Assembly: GCA_964019335.1 (NCBI GenBank)
Contig: OZ025712.1
Coordinates: forward strand, 437,614 to 501,613
From: Diplonema japonicum
Lineage: Eukaryota; Euglenozoa; Diplonemea; Diplonemida; Diplonemidae
Direction: 5' to 3'
Length of the DNA stretch: 64,000 bases
The notes under the pieces were generated by a model, which did no database searches, was not told where the DNA came from, and saw only the letters and a list, made by a program, of their open reading frames with translations. Shown one piece after another: positions 49,451 to 59,608 of the stretch. How positions within the stretch are numbered: the stretch's first letter is position 1; each line of letters starts with the position of its first letter. The position numbers and the translations under genes were made by a program.

Positions 49451-49677
49451 TCGCGCTTTTCGTTTCATTAGTGTACATAGTGTGCTATACAAAACTGTGC
49501 TCAGCCGACCCGACGTTGCCCTTGTATGGTGGCGTTGCTTATTAGAATAAAGCATACTGGTTCTTGCCTGGCTGAGTATATCGCCAATACAGAGATACTC
49601 TTGGCCATACTTATTACTTTACCTTCTTTAATATAATCAATATCATTCGTGTTAATCCAAACCTTCAGAAAGGGGAA

Positions 49678-50913
49678 ATGAAATGGTTCTCTTTCGAGAG
49701 ACCGAAGGATAGTCTGACGGACCTTACTGAGGTTTGCACACGGCTTGATGGGCTGGAGCTTGTTTTGAACGAGCTGAAGGACAAAGTAAGTGAGCTGAGA
49801 CACACCTGCAAGTCTCCGGAAGAGATGATTGGGGAGAAAATGGAAGTCCTACACCGATGGGAAGAGATCGAGGAACCGATAATGAGATGTGCAAGGGAAC
49901 TACAATGCATCGTGTCGGGGGATAAAACAGTTGTTGATTTGGCACAAATGCAGATGAGGAGGGTTGAAACTGTCCTGAACGAGGGGAGCGATCTTACAGC
50001 ACTGCTTTCTGCCGCCAGGTGGGCTGTGCAAGACATCACATCCATCACCCCTGCATACCTTAAGACTGACTTGTGGCTGGAAAGTGTCTCTGCTCTCGAG
50101 CAGGAAGAAACACGCTGTCGCTTCGAGTACCAAAGGGGTGAAGAGATCGTCTTCTCCGACCTCGTCAAAGCTTTTAAGCCGAAGAAATACCAACCATCCT
50201 CTAAGAGCAGCAGTGCCATCCCAGCACACTGGACGGGAACCTCGTTCATGACTCCGCGGTTACACGATGTCACCAAAGAGATGGCCGATTCAGTGTCTGC
50301 CATCTTCGAGGGTAGCGGCACTGTGTGCAGCATTTACCGACTAGAGAGTCTCGCCATGTGGTCAGCCTACATAGGAGCAAAAGAAGCACTGCAGCAAAAA
50401 GGGCGTCAAGGGAAACCTTACCTTGGGATTGTGACGGCGACTGACTTGATGCTGGATGGGGTGGAGATGCTTGAAGGAGATCTGTCTGAAGAGCTGAACG
50501 AGAAGTGGTTACTCCTCCCATGCAGAAACGAGTCTGATGTTGAGCAAGTGCTGCAGTGTGGCGTGCAACATTTAAGGAAGAACAGCGGGTTATTTGGTGC
50601 GGGATTATACCTTGCAGAGACTCCTGCCAGGGCCAACAAGGTGTGTGGAGGTGCGACCCCCACTATCGTCCTTGTTCGTGCACTCCTCACTGCCACACCC
50701 CACGTAACCGCAAACCCTATCTCAGCACCACCCGAGCCGGTCACTGTTGCCACGTGTAAGATGAGCCATTCTAAACTGCAACCCCCGTCACGCCCAGATT
50801 CCTGGTTGGATGAACACCGCGAGTTCATAGTTTCTGACAGTACACTGTGCTATCCTGCATATGTCATTAGGTACACAAAAGGGCATGACACTCTAGCTTT
50901 CCATACATATTAG
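49678..50913 (+). CDS. PARP-type ADP-ribosyltransferase, catalytic His replaced
   Basis: 411 residues. The first 180 are helical. Residues about 215-411 are a PARP catalytic domain: FGAGLYLAETPARANK carries the triad Tyr (Tyr311), and HREFIVSD carries the triad Glu (Glu382). At the place of the triad His (normally within LLWHG or LFHGT) the sequence reads LLLPCR, with Pro281 where His should be. The enzyme may therefore be inactive or mono-ADP-ribosylating. Alternative: misaligned region or cofactor binding by another residue. AG at 49667-49668. Confidence 0.78.
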   Translation: MKWFSFERPKDSLTDLTEVCTRLDGLELVLNELKDKVSELRHTCKSPEEMIGEKMEVLHRWEEIEEPIMRCARELQCIVSGDKTVVDLAQMQMRRVETVLNEGSDLTALLSAARWAVQDITSITPAYLKTDLWLESVSALEQEETRCRFEYQRGEEIVFSDLVKAFKPKKYQPSSKSSSAIPAHWTGTSFMTPRLHDVTKEMADSVSAIFEGSGTVCSIYRLESLAMWSAYIGAKEALQQKGRQGKPYLGIVTATDLMLDGVEMLEGDLSEELNEKWLLLPCRNESDVEQVLQCGVQHLRKNSGLFGAGLYLAETPARANKVCGGATPTIVLVRALLTATPHVTANPISAPPEPVTVATCKMSHSKLQPPSRPDSWLDEHREFIVSDSTLCYPAYVIRYTKGHDTLAFHTY

Positions 50914-51105
50914 TTATCGACGCACTAACCTCTACCTTTATTCTACTTTCATTTATTTATGAGAAAATTGCTAACTTGACTCTAAGTTCGGATATGCTCA
51001 AAAGCAACCCCCTTTAGTTTGAGCAGTTTGGAACTAAGGGGCTGATTTTGAGCGTTTCGAAAACTTAGGTTACTTTGTGCAACCCTTCAGGAACTGGGCA
51101 TCAAA

Positions 51106-52732
51106 ATGTCTGCCACACGCAACGTTATCGTGCGTGGGCTTAGGTACCACCAGAAGGGCAGCCCGTCGGCTGTGCTGAAAAAAGAAGAGTGGGTGACACC
51201 GTTCAACAAAACTTCTAGCGATGTTGTTGTGAAGATGGAAGCAAGCCCTGTGCACCACCACGACAAGTGGATGATTCAGGGGAGATGCGGGGGTTTGGAG
51301 CACCAGGGCAGCCCGAAGGTGGGGGGAAGCGAAGGTGTTGGCATCGTAAGTGAAGCAGGTGCAGGATGCAAATTTCTCAAAAAAGGCGACCGTGTGATTT
51401 TCAACAATCAGACTGTGGGGACCTGGGCTGACAAAGTTGTCACAGGCGAGAACAACCTGGATAGGGTGCCACTGGACATGCAGCCAGAGGACATGGCCAT
51501 GATGAACGTTTATGGCACTGCGTGGAGAATGGTGAATGACTACGGGAAGATCAAACCTGACGATGTGTGCTGGGTGATTGGTGGTGGTGCTGTTGCACAA
51601 GCGACAGCGTGCCTGCTGCAGCAGAAGGGTGCCAAAGTGTTCATGATCATGAGGGCTGGCAGACCTAACGAAGGTGCTGTGCACCAGTCGATACGTAAGC
51701 ACCTCCCTACCACCACCACCATCAAGGCTTCGCTACTCACGCAAAAAGTGATGAGGACCATCACGTCCGATATCCCGAAGCCCTCTTTCATCTTCAATGG
51801 CTCAGGTGGCGACACACTACGCGAGTCCCTTCGCTACGCAGGTGACTCGTGCAAAGTGATTTCCTTCGGGAATATGTCCCGTCAACCGCTCTCGGTCTCA
51901 GTGGGGAGACACATCTATCAAGACATCCAGCTGCTGACCTTTTGGTACTCGCGATACCTTGCAACCTCGTCGAGGGAGGACAGGGAGGCCATGTACAGCA
52001 GCATCGCAGAAATGATGAGAACAGGTGCCCATGGTAACACTTACGGTTCGGAGTGGCAGCTTGCAAGCAGGCTGGTATGAAAGTCAAGAGGGAAATAAAA
52101 AACTGCAGTTTGTGCGTGCCGAGCGATACAACTTTGACACGCAGCACGAAGACGCTTTGACCAACTCTACGCTGCTTTTCACCAACAGAAAGGTCTGTTT
52201 TCATAATTTGAACACTAACCATTTGACAGCCCGTTTTGAGATTTGGCGAGGAGTACACGTACACGCACAGTGGCGAGTGGTTCAAGGAACACGAGTTCTT
52301 CCTTCCTGAGGACTCCCAGTATGTGAAAAACATGGAGCACGCCACTGCTGAGAGACTGAAAGGTGAACACAAATCTGTGGTATGCGTGATGTGCAAAGGA
52401 AACGTTTACAACTACACAGGAGAATGGGGGCCCAGTGCTGCTGGATCAGTTCAATGCCTTGTGGGACAGCAAAGAGGCAACAGAGATCCGAAAGGGAATG
52501 AAGGCCTGGAACCAGAGGCTTGATAACACGGAGCTGCTTGAGGTATGCTGTGGTGGCTCCATTTCATGTTGACACACAGGACACGTATGAGCGATACCTT
52601 GAGACACAGGCTGCGAAATACAACATCAACTTGAACGTTGAAACGAGGAAGAAGGGACAACTCAGTCACAATCCTCACATGGAATGCTTCTTCCCTGATG
52701 ATGACGCTCTTGTTTCAAAGACTCTCAACTAG
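51106..52732 (+). CDS. Enoyl reductase-like protein (MECR/ETR1 family) with C-terminal extension
   Basis: Five exons: 51106-52074, 52109-52192, 52230-52379, 52420-52542 and 52580-52732. Introns are 34, 37 (donor GTCTGT), 40 and 37 nt. The first 330 residues match the medium-chain reductase fold: NMIQG-like segment, VGG.EGVG.V, LKKGDRVI, and a GGGAVAQA cofactor loop in place of the usual nucleotide loop. MECR makes acyl chains in mitochondrial fatty-acid synthesis. About 150 more residues follow that I do not recognise, including a run TYTHSGEWFKEHEFF. All introns join codons in phase 0, so the extension is probably real. AG at 51089-51090. Confidence 0.82.
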
Positions 52733-53121
52733 AATCAGCTTTTTTCTTCTTTGTTTTATTCCCTACAACCACGCTTGGCATCATGCATGCAGAAATAAAC
52801 TCTGGGTTTGTGCCCTCCTTTGTTTTTTATTTTCAGTGTCTGGGAAGGGGTGTTATTAGGAAACCAACAGGGACCCCCACTCTTTTTTCACAGGAGCGAA
52901 ATGTAACATTAAACCTGTCCCCTTTTCTTTTATTTTGGCGTATTTTTGTTCACCCCTTTTCTTTTCCTGTTTCCTCTTTATTTCATTTCTTTGAAGTGTC
53001 ACCTCTGCCCCAGTGTGCCCCCTGGTTATGTAACTATCTTTCTTTCTTGTTATTGTTTTTTGGTTGTATTCAACCGTCTCATGCATCGACCCGCCATTTA
53101 CTCGGTTGGCCCCGGCGTGAG
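52733..53121. other. Intergenic before the tRNA region
   Basis: T-rich sequence with no supported gene; ends at tRNA-Val. Confidence 0.45.
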
Positions 53122-53193
53122 TTCCCATGGTCTAGTTGGTTATGACGTCGCCTTAACACGGCGAAGGTCTCCGGTTCGAACCCGGATGGGAAT
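53122..53193 (+). tRNA. tRNA-Val (AAC)
   Basis: Acceptor stem TTCCCAT pairs with ATGGGAA (53186-53192); anticodon loop contains AAC; T-loop GGTTCGAACCC is canonical. Followed by T-rich termination sequence. No intron is needed. Confidence 0.93.
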
Positions 53194-53493
53194 ATTTTTT
53201 GAAAGATGCTAGAAGAATGCGAAAAACTCTTACAGAGCACGTGGGAGTGTGCCCCTGCGAGACAAGCGCAGCAGGAAAGTGTGTACGCGGGCACCAACCA
53301 GCACACCGATTGACGCCGGAGCTCCACTGCGCCTCTCGCCTTGGCGAGGTTGAGAGATCGTGCCTCCTCACAGGCTCCTCTCCATGACAACCAGCGCACC
53401 GCAAAAAAATAGATCAAGTTGCCTCTAGGCAACCAGTTAGAACCGTCCCAGGGTTTCCGATACAAGTGCACTTATAGCAAAAAAAAACCGTAA
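53194..53493. other. Spacer between two tRNA genes
   Basis: About 300 bases. No gene, repeat or RNA is recognised; GC-rich in the middle, A-rich at the right end. Confidence 0.4.
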
Positions 53494-53566
53494 GGGGGTG
53501 TAGCTCAAATGGTAGAGCGCTCGCTCAGCATGCGAGAGGTAGAGGGATCGATGCCCTCCATCTCCA
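53494..53566 (+). tRNA. tRNA-Ala (AGC)
   Basis: Acceptor GGGGGTG pairs with CATCTCC (two G-U pairs), discriminator A, anticodon AGC in loop CTCAGCATG, T-arm GGGATCGATGCCC as usual for eukaryotic tRNA-Ala. T-rich terminator right after. Confidence 0.93.
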
Positions 53567-53599
53567 CTCTTTTTCTGGTGTCTTCTTGCATCTAAGGCC

Positions 53600-54900
53600 T
53601 TGTGTTTCATCACAAACAATGGATTCTCGCAAACAAAATTCGTAAAGGAGGGCATTGATGTCGTGATGTACGCAGACAACATTGCGGTGGTGCTGCACGA
53701 AAAAGACCTGGACAGCTTGAATGGAAAACTGATGAAGATCCTGAGGGTTGTGGAGAGCTGGTGCTCGAGAAACTCGATGGTGATCTCCAAGGGAAAGACA
53801 GAGTTCCTTCCCGTTGCTGGCATCTCCTATCCACAGAGAACACTGAAGGGGAAGATCGGAGCAACTTTCAGGACCAGTCTTCAGATACTGCTTGGGCGTG
53901 TACGGGTCATTTCTCCTGAGCGGGAGGAACACGCCCCACGAAGGCATCAAGAAGCTTCAATACAGGGCAGCGGTGAAGATCACAGGCTGCATCGAGTCAT
54001 CAGAGACATTCGCGACACTGAACGAAGCGGGGCTGTGGACCCTGGATGCGCTGATCGAGCACGACAGCCTGTTGCTCTACGAGTCACTGATGAGAAAAGT
54101 GCCGCATATCAGGCGACTCAGCCTCTGGAGGATCTGACCAGGTACGAGAAGCTCCTACCAAGGGGACTTGGTCTGACAAACAGAGAGAGGCATCGAAAGC
54201 CTACAAACTCCCAGAGAGGACGGGCACCACCTCACTCGGGCGCCGTCTTCATGAGGAGACTCGCGGTTGCACCCTGGCAAAGATTCGAGGGGCAACTCGT
54301 GCTCTCCCCCTTCCTCGACACGCAGGTGAAAAGGACGGACCCAAAAGAGGTCAGGAAAGAGAACAACGAACACCCTGAACAGGTTATGCGAGAAGCACGG
54401 CCTGTGCAGTCGGTGATACGGAAGATGTGCCAGGGACACATGTCGGCAGCCTCCAAAGATGACTACGAGCTCTGGCGGGAGGTCGCGAGCTTGACAGACA
54501 GAGGCCACAAGCTAATCGTTCAATACGTCCCGAGTCACTGCGGGTACAAGTGGAACGAGAAGGCGGACCAGAAGGCAAAAGAGGCGAGCGAAAGATGGCC
54601 CACACCCGTGAGACAGACATTGAGGTGGTTAAAACTCTGGTCAGGAAACATGTCATCAGAAGCCACCTCCGCCTATGGAAGGATACTAAGACGTACAGGG
54701 AGCTGTTTGCCGGAAGTTTCGAGAAGTTCGAGGAGCTGGACAGAAAAAAAGAAGTGGCGATCATGAGGGAAGAGCCACTCACTTGCGGATACCTACTCAT
54801 ACCCCCAGTCGAGGAGGTCCCGTGCCATCTATGTTCGCATCCTCAGACTCTAAGCCACCTCCTACGGGAATGCCAAGACGAAAAGAGGATCGACCAAAGG
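53600..54900 (+). pseudogene. Broken reverse transcriptase-RNase H remnant of LINE copy A
   Basis: Coding pieces in different frames: RT palm with YADN instead of YADD (53600-53830), RT thumb-like part (53892-54137), and the remains of RNase H and a terminal CCHC-type knuckle (54240-54900). Frameshifts and deletions separate them. Not a functional gene. Confidence 0.85.
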
Positions 54901-55520
54901 AGTCAGATCTTCGGTAGACACCCACAGCAATTGTTTCTAACTCAATCTCTCGACTCTGGCTTCACTCCTATCCTTTCTTTTCACCTCCCTCCCCAATGTC
55001 TTCCCTTATTTTCCATTACCAGGCCCCTGTCCCCCGCCCCCAGTGTTATTCAAATTTTTCTCTCACCTTTCATATAGAAAGAAAAAAGAGTCGGTTGATT
55101 GTTGTTTGTGCACAGCCGGGATTAACCTGTAGAAGGATAAGCCCAACAATGCTACCACTACTCTTTTTAGCAATAACAATTCATTATCAATATATTGTTT
55201 TTCTTGTTCATGCAAAAAAGAAAAAAAAAAGAAGAAAAAAGAAGGACAGATGATTCAAGCTTCGGTAGGTGAATTCCTTTATTCTGAGAAAAAAAAAGAA
55301 GAAGAAAAAAAAAATTGAAGAACGAAACTTAATTGAACTTTTGGCTCCCGAAGCCCAACAAGTCCAGCAGATGGTGGAGTTTCACAGTCAGCTGGTTAAT
55401 TTTTCACAATTGAAACTCCTCCAAAGTTCTTAAAATCTGGGAGGTCGTCTCTTGTTACTAGAGGCGGCTAATGCCTCGAGACCCAGGTGCTGCCTGGTGG
55501 TGGGATCGGTTTTATTTTAA

Positions 55521-56538
55521 CCCATAACACTCCAAGGCGCAAATATTTGTCGTTTTGAAAAATCGGGGGGGCTTGGGGTCTACTGTCCTCTCAAGCGTAA
55601 GAGATATGGCATAAAAATATACTGCCTAAACTGCGTGAGCACGGGTTATCTTTCGCGTTTTCACATCCACGCCACCAAAAACGAGGGGCACGCACTTGAA
55701 GATTTCAATGTCGTGGAAAAGGTGGTGCTGGGGTTAACGGGGAATTTTCGGGGAACGACAACACGGTAGTTTGCAATAACTACTTTTCGACTGTGGGTCT
55801 GGCCGAAGCCCTGTGAAAAAACTGTGAGGGGGCTTGCATTTCGTTGGAGTGTTGCGGACTCTTCTGGTGGGCCCTAGAAGTGACAATAGTTAACTGCCTT
55901 GCACTTTAAATAAAATATGGTTAAGGTTCAGCCAAAGAGATACAAAACCCTGGCTGCTTTTAAAGAGCGCTTTCGAGAGAGCCTAATTGATGGGTCCAGC
56001 GTTGCAAAAACACCACTCCCGGCACCCAACTAGTGGAGCACACACCCGACACCCCAGATTACACCAAACGTGACCACCAACCACTCAAAGGGGGCAACTC
56101 CAGGGTCTGCAGGTTGAAAGGATGCACAAAACGCACAATCTACAAATGCTACACCTGTAACCAACACCTCTGTCCAAATAAGTGCTTTTTTCGTACCACT
56201 CTTCCATCACCCCAAAAAGGCTTCTTGACGATTTCGAGGCCGATATTCCACCCGCAAATAGGCACTTCTCTCGGTCTGAGACATCTGAGGGGTCCTGATG
56301 CTCAATTTACACCCCCCCGTGCACAACCCATTTTGACATGGTCGTTTTTGAGCACCCTACGGCCATTCAACTCTTCATCCCCTTTGTATTTTTATTAATT
56401 TTTGAGCTTTTTTTTAAATTTTCCTGGTCCAAAAAACCCGTTTTACCTGCAAACGTAAATGCTGCCATTTTACCCGTCAAATTATGAAAAGGAGCAAAAA
56501 AGGGACCCCTATGTAGATAGGCCCCGGAGTGTTATGGG
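55521..56538 (+). mobile_element. piggyBac-type element with transposase C-terminus only (1018 bp)
   Basis: TTAA target duplication (55517-55520, 56539-56542), perfect 13-bp terminal inverted repeats CCCATAACACTCC (55521-55533) and complement (56526-56538). The empty site survives at 58890-58915 in LINE copy B. Around 55918-56030 a short frame (KRYKTLAAFKERFRESLI) and then, after a stop, a Cys-rich segment (CRLKGCTKRTIYKCYTC) match the C-terminal cysteine-rich domain of piggyBac transposases, which binds the terminal repeats. The catalytic Asp domain is missing, so the element is non-autonomous. Whether the residual zinc-binding segment is ever translated is unknown. Confidence 0.85.
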
Positions 56539-56763
56539 TTAAAATGAAAAGAGCGTGGTGAGGGGGTCCAAGTAATTTACTACAGGGAGCAGCGGACCAG
56601 GACCCCTCGACCAATGGCTCAGCAACAGAGACTGCTTTTCACGAATCACTTTCATACACTTCTAGTGATGTCCCTTTCCCCTTTCCCTTGAATTGTTTTC
56701 TCTACTCCCCTTCGATCCTCCCGCCTGGTAGTGGAATATTTATTATTCGAACAGAATCTCGTC

Positions 56764-56836
56764 GCCTCCCTAGCTCAGTCGGTAGAGCGCAAGGCCCTTA
56801 ACCTTGTGGTCGCGGGTTCGAGCCCCGCGGGAGGTG
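56764..56836 (+). tRNA. tRNA-Lys (CTT), with C33
   Basis: Acceptor GCCTCCC pairs with GGGAGGT (56829-56835); stem CAAGG/CCTTG encloses loop CCCTTAA, giving anticodon CTT. Position 33, nearly always U, is C here. T-arm GGGTTCGAGCCCC is canonical, terminator T-rich. The Lys identity is clear; the U33 change is odd. Confidence 0.88.
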
Positions 56837-57171
56837 TTTTTAATCTATTGTGATGTGGGATATTTCGGTCATCTTGGTTATGTAAGGGGTGTCCTTTCCC
56901 GTGAAATTTTTGGAATTTTTGACATGAGGTTTGTCCGGTTCGACCTCACCCTCGACTTCGACGGGTTTGCATGGCCAGATCTGGAAGGCTGGAAGGCGAA
57001 GGGGGACGTCGAGGGGACATCCTCTTCTCAACCCGGCGGACGGAAGCAAGCGAAGGCCCTTCGGTGCCAGTCGCTTGATCAGTGTTGGGAAGTCCCATAC
57101 AGGAGGGTTCAATTCAAAATCAAGAATTGTTGTTCCATTTTATTAAGTTTTATTATGTGATAGTGTATCAG
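56837..57171. other. Spacer between tRNA-Lys and LINE copy B
   Basis: No gene recognised. Ends in ACCTACCTCA (57172-57181), the 5' target duplication of LINE copy B. Confidence 0.45.
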
Positions 57172-57181
57172 ACCTACCTCA

Positions 57182-58342
57182 TACCGCCATGCCGCATACC
57201 AGGCGACTCAGCCTCTGGAGGATCTGACCAGGTACGAGAAGCTCCTACCAAGGAGGACTTGGTCTGACAAACAGAGAGAGGCATCGAAAGCCTACAAACT
57301 CCCAGAGAGGACGGGCACACCTCACTCGGGCGCCGTCTTCATGAGGAGACTCGCGGTTGCACCCTGGCAAAGATTCGAGGGGCAACTCGTGCTCTCCCCC
57401 TTCCTAGACACGCAGGTGAAAAGGACGGACCCAAAAGAGGTCAGGAAAGAGGCAACAACGAACACCCTGAACAGGTTATGCGAGAAACACGGCCGGGCTT
57501 TCTGCATGGTGTTCACAGACGGGTCCGTAAAGGATGGGAAAAACGGAGGCTCGGCCGCCATCCTGCTGCACAACGGGTCCGATGCTGCCTACGGGATCAG
57601 CGGTGGACTGTATTCGACATCCTACAAATGCGAACTCAGGGCCCTGAGGCTAGGGATCCGACTGGCGACAAGACTCTCAGAGAGGAAGCTTGCAAGCCAA
57701 GGGATGGTTCTGATATGCACAGATTCGCAGTCGGTGATACGGAAGATGTGCCAGGGACACATGTCGGCAGCCTCCAAAGATGACTTCGAACTCTGGCAGG
57801 AGGTCGCGAGCTTGACAGGCAGAGGCCACAAGCTAATCGTTCAATACGTCCCGAGTCACTGCGGGTACAAGTGGAACGAGAAGGCGGACCAGAAGGCAAA
57901 AGAGGCGAGCGAAAGACTGGCCCACACCCGTGAGACAGACATTGAGGTGGTTAAAACTCTGGTGAGGAAGCATGTCATCAGAAGCCACCTCCGCCTATGG
58001 AAGGATACTGGCGTCACAAAGACGTACAGGGAGCTGTTTGCCGGAAGTTACGAGAAGTTCGAGGAGCTGGACAGAAAGAAAGAAGTGGCGATCATGAGGC
58101 TGAGGGTGGGGAAGAGCCCACTCACTTGCGGATACCTACTCATACCCCCAGTCGAGGAGGTCCCGTGCCATCTATGTTCGCAACCCCAGACTCTAAGCCA
58201 CCTCCTACGGGAATGCCAAGACGGAAAGAGGATCGACCAAAGGAGTCAGATCTTCGGTAGCTCCCTTCCTTCCCTCAAAGTCCTCCTGTCGACCGACGCC
58301 TGTAAGACCGCCCAGCTCTTGGAGCGGCAGGGAACATTGTGA
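57182..58342 (+). pseudogene. LINE copy B ORF: RNase H and CCHC knuckle, open but truncated
   Basis: About 386 open codons with no stop. RNase H acids are in place: FTDGS, CELRAL, CTDSQS and a final H/D-containing stretch (SHCGYKWNEKADQ). A terminal knuckle CHLCSQPQTLSHLLREC has the spacing C-x2-C-x7-H-x4-C, typical of I/R1-like and other RNase H-bearing LINEs. The endonuclease and most of the RT are missing. This copy preserves the exact sequence from which copy A decayed. Confidence 0.85.
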
Positions 58343-58386
58343 AAAAACTTATAAATTATAATATGTTATACTCTCCAAACATTGAG

Positions 58387-58413
58387 GTCTGAAGTTGTTA
58401 AACGACTTCAGAC
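58387..58413 (+). other. Hairpin in LINE 3' UTR
   Basis: GTCTGAAGTTG, loop TTAAA, CGACTTCAGAC: an 11-bp stem with one G-U pair, 45 nt after the stop codon. Missing from copy A through a deletion. Could be recognised by the reverse transcriptase as in some LINEs. Confidence 0.6.
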
Positions 58414-59139
58414 AGCAATTGTTTCTAACTCAATCTCTCGACTCTGGCTTCACTCCTATCCTTTCTTTTCACCTCCCTCCCCAGTGTCTTCCCTTATTTT
58501 CCATTACCAGGCCCCTGTCCCCCGCCCCCAGTGTTATTCAAATTTTTCACTCACCTTTCATATAGAAAGAAAAAAGAAAAAAAAAAAAAAAGAAAAAAAA
58601 GAAGGACAGATGATTCAAGCTTCGGTGTACACAATCGAGCTTGATTTGAATTCCTTTATTTTGAGAAAAAAAAAAAAAAAAAAAAAACTGAAGAACGAAA
58701 CTTAATTGAATTGAATTTATTGGCTCCCGAAAGCCCAACAAGTCCAGCAGACGGTGGAGTTTCACAGTCAGCTGGTTAATTTTTCACAATTGAAACTCCT
58801 CCAAAGTTCTTAAAATCTGGGAGGTCGTCTCTTGTTACTAGAGGCGGCTAATGCCTCGAGACCCAGGTGCTGCCTGGTGGGTGGGATCGGTTTTATTTTA
58901 TTATGAAAAGAGCGTGGTGAGGGGGTCCAAGTAATTTACTACAGGGAGCAGCGGACCAGGACCCCTCGACCAATGGCTCAGTAACAGAGACTGCTTTTCA
59001 CGAATCACTTTCAAACACCTCTCTTGGTTTGAAGTGATGTCCCTTTCCCTTTCCCTTGAATGGTTTTCTCTACTCCCCTTCGATCCTCCCGCCTGGTAGT
59101 GGAATATTTATTATTATTATTATTACCTACCTCAAACAT

Positions 59140-59477
59140 TATTTTCACACTCACCAATGATTCGCTCAATAGGAGCAATACCTCCCTGGGGGGCTTTCCG
59201 CCGGAGGTTCCAGCCAAAGAAGGACATCCAGCTGGAAGGTAGGCCCCCGTTTTTCTCTCACTTGACTGAGGGAATAATGTAATTCAGCCCTCTTCGGCTG
59301 TCCCAAAGCAGAGCACGGGTTGGTGGGGGACCAGGGCTCCTCCTGCTTGCAGAAGCCTGGTCCATTGCCCTCCCTATTTCCCCATGGTTTCCCTTCACCT
59401 TTTTTTCCCCTTTTCTCAGGTGTTGCTCTCCATGGCGGCCCTGCATTGGTATTTTGAAAAAAAAAAAAAAAAAAAAA
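59140..59477 (+). mobile_element. Short poly(A) retroposon (SINE-like) against tRNA-Arg
   Basis: 338 bp with 21 A at the 3' end, flanked by TACCTCAAACAT (59128-59139 and 59478-59489). The right duplication ends at the base before tRNA-Arg. A partial B-box-like GGTTCCAGCC lies inside, so it may be a tRNA-derived SINE; otherwise it is a processed copy of an unknown RNA. It is not an open reading frame. Confidence 0.75.
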
Positions 59478-59489
59478 TACCTCAAACAT

Positions 59490-59561
59490 GTCCGTGTGGC
59501 TCAATGGAAGAGCGCCTGACTACGAATCAGGCGGTTGCAGGTTCGAGTCCTGCCTCGGATG
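59490..59561 (+). tRNA. tRNA-Arg (ACG)
   Basis: Acceptor GTCCGTG pairs with the 3' strand ending CGGAT (one mismatch), discriminator G; anticodon ACG in loop CTACGAA; T-arm AGGTTCGAGTCC canonical; T-run terminator. Hsp70's predicted acceptor follows after only about 25 nt. Confidence 0.93.
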
Positions 59562-59608
59562 TTTTTTTCAATCATTCACCACCACAGTTATTTAACAAAG
59601 TTATCAAA

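Larger units (their letters stand above)
53575..56747 (+). mobile_element. RNase H-type LINE, copy A, degenerate, with nested piggyBac
   Basis: Starts directly after tRNA-Ala's terminator and ends 16 bp before tRNA-Lys. Its 5' end is truncated within the reverse transcriptase: the segment around 53660 reads GIDVVMYADN, with Asn where the second catalytic Asp of YADD should be. A frameshift follows near 53880; the sequel is read in another frame (53892-54137). Compared with copy B it lacks about 240 bp of RNase H (junction near 54405), losing two catalytic acids, and about 165 bp near its 3' end. A 1018-bp piggyBac element sits at 55521-56538. Clearly dead. Confidence 0.85.
57182..59124 (+). 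mobile_element. RNase H-type LINE, copy B, 5'-truncated, with target duplication
   Basis: Flanked by a 10-bp duplication ACCTACCTCA (57172-57181 and 59125-59134). The 3' end is a run of ATT triplets. The first base of the element is already inside the reading frame, so the 5' part was lost on insertion, as is usual for LINEs. The 3' UTR (about 58343-59124) is shared with copy A. Copy A lost the hairpin at 58387-58413. Confidence 0.9.

Noticed and set aside
59384-59608. N-terminal extension of Hsp70
   Set aside because: The frame stays open upstream but runs through the retroposon's poly(A) and the tRNA-Arg gene; the conserved protein starts at 59609.
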